DNA of 64,000 bases from Coturnix japonica (Eukaryota; Chordata; Aves; Galliformes; Phasianidae): the NCBI RefSeq assembly GCF_001577835.2, contig NC_029543.1, forward strand, positions 1,562,199 to 1,626,198, given 5' to 3'. The notes beneath the pieces were generated by a model that worked only from the letters and a program-made list of their open reading frames with translations, made no database searches and was not told the DNA's origin. Of this stretch, positions 57,113-64,000 are shown one piece after another. Each line of letters opens with the position of its first letter. Position 1 is the stretch's first letter. A program made the position numbers and the translations under genes.

Positions 57113-60100
57113 GACACCCGGAGGTCCCAAACACAACAGATGTGAGGCAGCTTGCTGGAAGGGCTCTCAAGAAGTAGACAGGATTTCTGCTCCAGTGAAA
57201 ATCGAGACACAAGAAAAATAGCACCCCAGGGCACAGGGCAGTGAATGGTATCATCAAGCAAAAGCCTCCAATACAACAGAGCCCAAAGAATGTCACAGGG
57301 CTGGGAATGGGGCTACAGAGGGTCAGCCCCAGGTCTGCAGTGTGATGAATGAGCCCAAGCCATGCTGATGGGACATGCTGAGCAATGAGGTAAGTGGGTT
57401 CAGAGACCTGCGTGCAGGTTCAGATGGTGACTGTGTTAATTAGGACTGAGGTGAATCAGCAGTCAGGTTCATGGACAGACCAGATCCAAAAAGGGTGGTG
57501 AAAAGACTTCAGCAGCAGCTCAGATCTGTACAAGGGAAGGTAGTAATCCCCCTTCCTAATTGTAAGGGGAGCAGAGGAGGACACGTGCGGAGTCCCCTCC
57601 TTAACACAGGCAGCGATGGCCAAATGGGAACTACAGCTATCACAGTGTACACAAACATCAAAGAGGGAGAGAAATAATTCAGAAATTCATACACACACGT
57701 TTTCCTTTGTTAACGTGAATAGTAGGAAAGGCTTGGTTATCACAGCCCAGCACAGCATCCTAAGGAAAAGGAGAGGGGGAGTGACATCTGTAAGGCTGCG
57801 GGGAGCCAGCAGAGCCAGGTCAGGCTCCTGCAGTTTGCTTTCACTCTGCAGATGACACTTTCAATGCACCACTTCAGCCTTTCTGCCTTGAAGCCAGAGA
57901 AGCAGGTGTATCAGAAACCCCTATTGCATTACCCCGTTCAAGCACAGTGCAGATTCCCTTGCTCTTGGAAACGCATGCGATGCAATTAGGAGCTTTGTTA
58001 CGTATGAGAAAGGCTCCAGCAACATCTGGTGCTGCAGATTTGTGCCTGCCCAGTGCCCAACAGAAGCACGTGTGCAGCCACACGTCAGCACCAAATGTAG
58101 TGCTTGCTAAATGCTCCACCACTTCAGTACATAGTGAAGATGAGGGGGAAAAAATCCTTCTGGTAAGAGCAGCACCTCTGTACTCAGTGGATTTGCTTTG
58201 TGGGTGGGTGATGATGGCACAGGCTGGGATGAGCACGGCATCTAGGCTCTATGCCTTCACCAGGAGGAGCAGAGGGGCAGGTCCTGACCCCCCAGCTCCA
58301 GGTGGAAGCCATGCTGCTGCTGGAGGGGATCCAGGGAGCTGCTTGCTTACAGCTCCAGCCTGGATGGCTGCCGCCATGCAGCCCTGGCCGCCCAGCACGG
58401 CTGCTTCCTGTCAACAGGAACCTGAAAGTGATGGGGTTGCAGTTTAAAGGGGATGGGTGGGGTGAGGTGGAAGAGGAAACCTTCCTTTCTGAAAAAAAAA
58501 ATAAAATAAAATAATAATATATATATTACTTTTACGCAGGGAGAGGCCAAGGGGTGTGTGTGAAACTTGCACTAAGCCATGTCACACAGCCAGTCATTAT
58601 AAGAGAAGTAATGTGAGTGGGGAGCACGGGTCCTTCCCTTTCTGTCCCAGCTCTGCACAGATTCACTCACCTGCCCCCAGCTCAGGGCCAGGGATGCAGC
58701 ATGACAGCGAGGGGACACAGCTCAGCAGGGAGCAGATCTGCATCATGACATGCAAGTCACCCCTGCAGACAAACAAGAGCAGAGCAGCTCCCTGCGTGCT
58801 CCATCTTTGGGCCCCAATTTCATCACTCACACTCAGGATTTGACCAGCAAAGAGGCACAGCAGCAAGCAAACCAGCACAGCAGCACTCTGCACGGGGCTC
58901 TTATGAAACAGCATTAATGTCCAGATGCATCAGTGCTTTTCCATGTGAATGATGTTACAAACCCAAGGCCTTCTAAATTATGGATTTACTTTATTTCTGG
59001 GTGGAAGGGTTTTTGTTCTTCATTTCCAGTAGTTTGGCACCTTGCTTGGCAGTGGCACATACTGTACACATCAAGTGGGTGAAGCACAAGTTGCCATGAG
59101 ACTCAGGGACTATGGAAGGGCAAAGATGAGGCCAGTGTTCAGCACTCTTCCCAGCCCCCCCATAAACCTATAAATGAGCATGGATACCCGCACAGAGGGG
59201 CACAGACAGAACCTCTTCCCTTCAGCATACACCAGCTTCTGCATGAAGCTACAGCCCCCCCCAGGCACACAGAGCCTGCAGCTGTGATTCATTTTTACAT
59301 GAGTGTTTCTGCATCTCAAACGAGGTGAATTGCTCTACTCCTGCAGCAGCACCTCCATGCTATGGGTCCACATCCCTCCGGGTCTGCTGGATAGGGCTGT
59401 GAGTCCTGGCGTATGAGGGAGAGACAGAACAACAAATGTGCTAAAGGAATAAGTCAGCTTTTACAGGGCAGGCTGCCTGATCTCATCCCCATTTTGCTCT
59501 TTCCCAGGAGGAAAGTGTTGGCAGGGCGAAGCAGGAGGAAGGATTTCCTTCCACTGCATCCAGCAACACCACCCCCTCAGCTCTGTCTTACACTTTCAAT
59601 ACTTCACCCTCAAATTAACCCGTTAGAACAGTTAGACAAATAGGTAATTTTAGACAGGGTGAAGTGACGATGAGGAATCAGCATCCCTGGTGCCACACGA
59701 TTCCCCCACAGCTCTGAATCATGCATCCTCCCTGTGTCCCAGATTCTCCAGCTGTAAACATGGGATAACAGAGCTCTGTTTAACATGAGAAATGAGGAGG
59801 GAAGCACAGCGAGCAGGGTATGGAGGAGACAGAGCTTTCCACCTCTGCTTTCTGTCTTTGCCTTTCAAGAATCGGAGCTTTCATTATGGTGAGAGCCTAA
59901 AAGCTGTGAAAACAATCCTAAAAGGGTGAGAAAAGCCAAGTCAATATAACTGATGCAATGAACCATCCCCTACCTGCACCTCCAGACAGGCTGGACAACA
60001 CTGAGAAAAGCTGAGAACTGGTGTGTTCGTGAGGCTATTCTGCCAATGATTAACCAGCAGAACAATGCTGCCATGCCAAGTATTTCATCAATGACTAATC

Positions 60101-63100
60101 AAGCAAGAAAGGAAGGAAATTACTATTACAATATCCTGCACATGGTCTTTTTAGCTAGATGTAGCAGCAGGCATTATACCAGCATTCTGTTGTTACAGTG
60201 AGAACAGGGAGAGGCACTTATGTTCCCTGAGTCCCATTCACTCTCAGGTTTGCTGTGAGCATATTACCTGCATTCTGCTCCACATCAGCACCTGCCATAC
60301 ATGGTCTTGCACAGAAGTGTCAATGAAACACTGGGCTCCAGTGGGTGAGGATGACAGGAGCACACTGGCTGGCTGCAGAACACAGCTTGCTCTGCATTGC
60401 TGGCTGGCACTCTGAGCACCCAGCATCATGCTGTGCTTGAGCAAATCCACCTTTCCTCAGCCCTGTGACTCAGGAGCAGGTGAATACCCAAAGAAACTTG
60501 GGAGGTTGCAGAGGACTCCAGCCTGGGTTAATATTAATAGAGGAAAACTTGAGTGCCATGGGAGGGATGATAAGGCTGGCAGGACAGGGCAAATCCCTCA
60601 GCTTGCTGGTTTAAGTTCATATTTTCAGATAAGGCATTCAGACATCACACCTGAAGCTCTTGCAATGGCTGTCTTGAGCTCCAGGTGTGGAAGCATTTAA
60701 CAGTGCAGGAACAACTTCCATCTGAAAGCAGGCACAACTCAAAACGTCTGCAGCAAGACAGGGCACCAACAGGCCAGGGAAATGGGCCTCTGTGGGTTTT
60801 GTTTTCGGCATAAAAGGTTATCCTGCATGCTGAGCAACCCATTTCCCTTCCAGCAAGAGACCCTGAACTGTACAGCACATCTGTGACACTCAGAGCGGCC
60901 CAGCTGCAAACAGAGCAAAGGAAATGAGTGGAGAGCTATCTCCTGCCTGGGGGAGAAAGGCTCAGAGTGCTAGAAGGACTGGCTTAACTATAAAAAGAAA
61001 AAGGGAACTGTTAAAAGGTATAATGTGGGAAACAGGAGAGGGGAAGAAGAACATCCGAAACTACAGCACAAAGCCACAACAGAAAGAACTTCACCCAAAG
61101 GGAACTAAAGGAAATCTCACTCCGGACCAGACAAGAGGAAGAAAGAGAAAATAAGAGCAATGCCATCCCTCTCCTGGTCCCTATGTAGTCCCTGTGCTGT
61201 GTGTTCAGGCCAGGCTCATGTCTCAGGCCTTTATGCACAGCTGATTCTTCACCCATTGCTCGGGACAGTGAGCACGTACTGCAGACATACAGGGTGTAGG
61301 AACAACTTTGTTCCTGGAGTGAAATGACTGTCATGGGCCAAAGAGCACAACCCAGGCCCTCAGATCAGTCACATTCAAAGATATCTTCAAGAGCCCTGAG
61401 AGCAATCATCAAACTCAGGAAAAAAAGTGTGTATTTGAAGGGCTTTCCCTCTGAGAAAACAGCTTTTGTCTCCTGCACACAGAGGGGGAGGCTGCTGCTC
61501 TTTGTCTTGGGCCAGGACTCTCTGTTCTCATTTTGAACACCCTGGGAAGGGAAAAGGATGTTATCCTATAGCAATGAGGCTGCTGTGCTGCCCTACACGC
61601 TGCAGCTTTTGGCATGGTCACAGAGTGCAGCCATGGCAGATTGCAAGCAGAAGGGTGGCTGGCAAGCAGCTCCTCAGGCACAGCAGGCACAAGAATTCGT
61701 ACGCTGGTCTGGTTATTGAGCCTGAGCAGGACAAGCAAGGTTTGGGTTTGGTCTGCTCAGAGCACACACATCCCATTCAATGTGACAATGGCACTGAGGG
61801 CTGTGTGAGGCAAAAAAGCAACGCCACTCACCCACCTGGATTGAATCCAACCCCATGCTGAGCCATCAGGGCAAGCTGCTGATCGATGGGAGCACAAAAC
61901 CACGTTTCATGTCAGTGCAAAGGCCTCGTTACACATAGAATGAATGGCAGCAGTTGGGGACAGGGCTATCTGGCAGAGGGAGGGGACACGTTCACCAGTG
62001 CCACATCACAGCACAAGTGCCTCCACCCTAGGGCTTGTCCCTTAATGGCAGATAACACACCTGACGCAGGCAGCACTGTATGCTGTTCTGTATGAGAGCA
62101 GCAAGGAACCCTCACATACACTCATCTGGCATTGGGTTCACCAAGGAACAGCACAGACGTATTTCTACGCCCTGCTTATGCACAAAGTGTATCAAATGAC
62201 TGAGGTTAACAGCAAGTCTTGCAGATATTAAATCTTCCACTTCAGGTCTTAAATTGGTTTGTATTAATAGAAAACAGTGCAAGTGAAGCCACCTCTGCAC
62301 CAGAAGGTTCCTGCATCTCCCTGCATACCTGAGAGTCCAGCAATGGACCACAGTGATGACAGCCTCCCATGCTGCACCCAGCTGATGCTGCTGGAGCTCC
62401 AAGCTGTTCATTTAGTTGCTTCTCCCCCTCGGGAGAACATTTTCTAAAGGTTGGTTTTATTTTTATACTGTCTTTTTTTTTCTCCCTTCTCTCCAGAGGA
62501 ACATTTTGCTGTGAACTAGCAAAACCTGTTCTGGATGCAAAGGCTCACGTCTTGCAGCATTGCAAGCATGGCTTTTTGCAGGGTAATGTAGGTTCTCTAT
62601 TGCATATGGGTATGAGACAGAAGCCAATGCCCAGCTCTATCCCCATACCCGGGGCTGAAGGGCCCAGCATGCTTCAGTCCTGGCTGTGCTCTTCTTCAAT
62701 TAATAACAGAAGTGGAACAAAACACAGCGTTTTAGGAAAGATCTTCCACATGTTTGGCTTTGGCAGCATTTAATACCTTAACGAGAGCCAAAAAATAGCT
62801 AATCCTCCTCCTGCTTCAGCCAAGGAGCGGTTGAAGAGTGGGACCAGGGGAGGGAAAGGGAAGAAGGGTGAAAAGGGAAAAGAGAGGAGAACACAGAGAA
62901 AGGGCAGAGCTAGAACCAGTCACTCCTGTTTCCAAAGAACCTCTGCAATGTGGTTGCCTTCCTATATTCCAGCCACTGGAACCATGAAGGCAGCAGCAGG
63001 ATCCATCCTATGACTGTGCTAGAACACATATGAATTCACTTCAATTTACAGTAATTCCCCCCAGAAAAGTTTCATCAGATGTTTTAGGAAGATGCATCCA

Positions 63101-63893
63101 AGCTTTGGAAACACGTTACTTCTGACTCATCCATGTGCTTTCACCTCTAATTGCCCTGCTAGAACAACACTGCGCATCTGTGCTAATAAAGTCTTCCTAC
63201 CATTCCTTTTCAGCACAACCTTCCCCCCATGGAAGTCATAAGAGATGAAGGAATGATGCAGAGATTTGTTTTCCTGTTGTAATAAAGGGGGTGGGGAATG
63301 ACTTGAGGAATGTATTACTTTGCTGCTTAAGCAAAAGGCTTTTACATAAACACAGCCAAGAAAGGAACCAATGCACGTAGCAATACACAGACTGAGCTTT
63401 AGAAGGGTTTAAACTATGGGAAGTCGAGCCCGTTGGTGGATCTAAGGGATATTAACCTGCCTTTAATTGGAAACAGCGGCACAAAGGCAGTGATGGGGTG
63501 ACCCATAACAGTGCTCCTAATGAGGGTGTGCTATTAAATCCAATTCTGTCCCAAAAATACATGGAAAAAAAGCTGTGCTTCTGCCTTGCTGAGCACAAAA
63601 CCCTTCTCCAAACCAGATGCCATCACAGCAATGGGAACTTCCCAATGCCACAGGAGAGTGGTCCATGGGGAACATCACCCTGCAGGCTGCTTTTAATGCA
63701 ACTTCTCTCCCATTCCCCTTTAACACACAGCTCCTAAAATCCCACTGTGTTCATTGATGGCCATAAATGAACCCGCATTGATCTCTGTATTGCTATGCTG
63801 GAGCCAAGTCCCTTTTGGTGACCTGGATGGAGGGTTGTGCTACCCAGCTCTGTGCTTATATCACAACACTGATAGCATACAGAGCTCCAACAG

Positions 63894-64000
63894 TGCCTTA
63901 TATCCATCATAGAAGAGATGGAGGGCACCTAATGGCAACAGAGGGGCTGAACCAGGGGTGCCTCATATCCATCATAGAAGAGATAGAGGGTACATAATGG
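63894..64000 (+). repeat. 66-bp tandem repeat cut by the window edge
   Basis: ATATCCATCATAGAAGAGAT and its neighbours occur at about 63,900 and again 66 bases later, with a few substitutions over about 41 compared bases. The second copy ends exactly at the window edge, so a longer array may continue outside. Confidence 0.8.

Larger units (their letters stand above)
50577..64000 (-). other. SH3GL1: SH3GL1 intron 1 (at least 13.4 kb, open to the right)
   Basis: The acceptor TTTTTCTGCAG precedes exon 2 at 50,576. No sequence for the expected MSVAGLKKQFYKASQ exon and no CpG island is seen up to 64,000, so the intron runs out of the window. It is mostly unique, with scattered A runs (for example 55,071-55,081, 55,384-55,396, 58,490-58,500), an A/T stretch at 58,491-58,530, and small tandem duplications listed separately. 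No other coding gene is supported on either strand. Confidence 0.75.

Noticed and set aside
58490-58530. A-rich then A/T-rich stretch as the tail of a processed pseudogene or SINE
   Set aside because: No upstream coding-like or SINE-like body and no flanking target duplication was seen; it looks like a simple A/T repeat.

Overview
The window is nuclear DNA from a bird, most likely a galliform. Four vertebrate genes can be assembled exon by exon with GT-AG junctions that keep frame, and the introns hold short CR1 LINE tails of the avian type. The sequence is rich in G/C homopolymers, CpG promoters and short-unit minisatellites, which suits a microchromosome. The species itself is an inference. 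In human all four genes lie on 19p13.3; the chicken counterpart is mainly chromosome 28.

Layout: (1) 1-11.5 kb, + strand, MBD3 without its first coding exon: intron 1, coding exons 2-6 and a probably spliced 3' UTR. (2) 11.5-17.9 kb, intergenic, no gene seen. (3) 18.1-25.95 kb, + strand, MEX3D complete in two coding exons around a 4.7-kb intron that carries a 20-bp minisatellite. (4) 26.0-27.6 kb, the junction between the converging MEX3D and MIER2 genes: a 17/24-bp minisatellite, a CpG-rich tandemly duplicated module with YY1 and NRF1 sites, a two-way poly(A) signal and a TATAGGG-type repeat. (5) 27.4-40.2 kb, - strand, MIER2 complete with 13 coding exons. (6) 40.3-41.6 kb, a perfect-period 20-bp array and a short spacer. 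(7) 41.65-64.0 kb, - strand, SH3GL1 coding exons 2-10, with intron 1 running from 50,577 past the right edge.

The genes are not an operon. MBD3 (NuRD subunit) and MIER2 (ELM2/SANT scaffold for HDAC1/2) both serve histone-deacetylase co-repressor complexes. MEX3D is a KH/RING RNA-binding protein. SH3GL1 is endophilin A2, a membrane-curvature and endocytosis protein. MBD3 next to MEX3D matches human order; MIER2 and SH3GL1 beside them does not, so the MEX3D/MIER2 and MIER2/SH3GL1 junctions are candidate rearrangement points.

I found no retrovirus, CRISPR array, tRNA, rRNA or clearly new protein-coding system. The most interesting non-genic item is the duplicated YY1/NRF1 module at about 27.08-27.28 kb, which has the look of a promoter but belongs to none of the four genes. 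Others are a SOX-site hairpin in MBD3 intron 1, a 6 x 18-bp repeat in the MEX3D 3' UTR, and the 15 x 20-bp array behind the MIER2 promoter.
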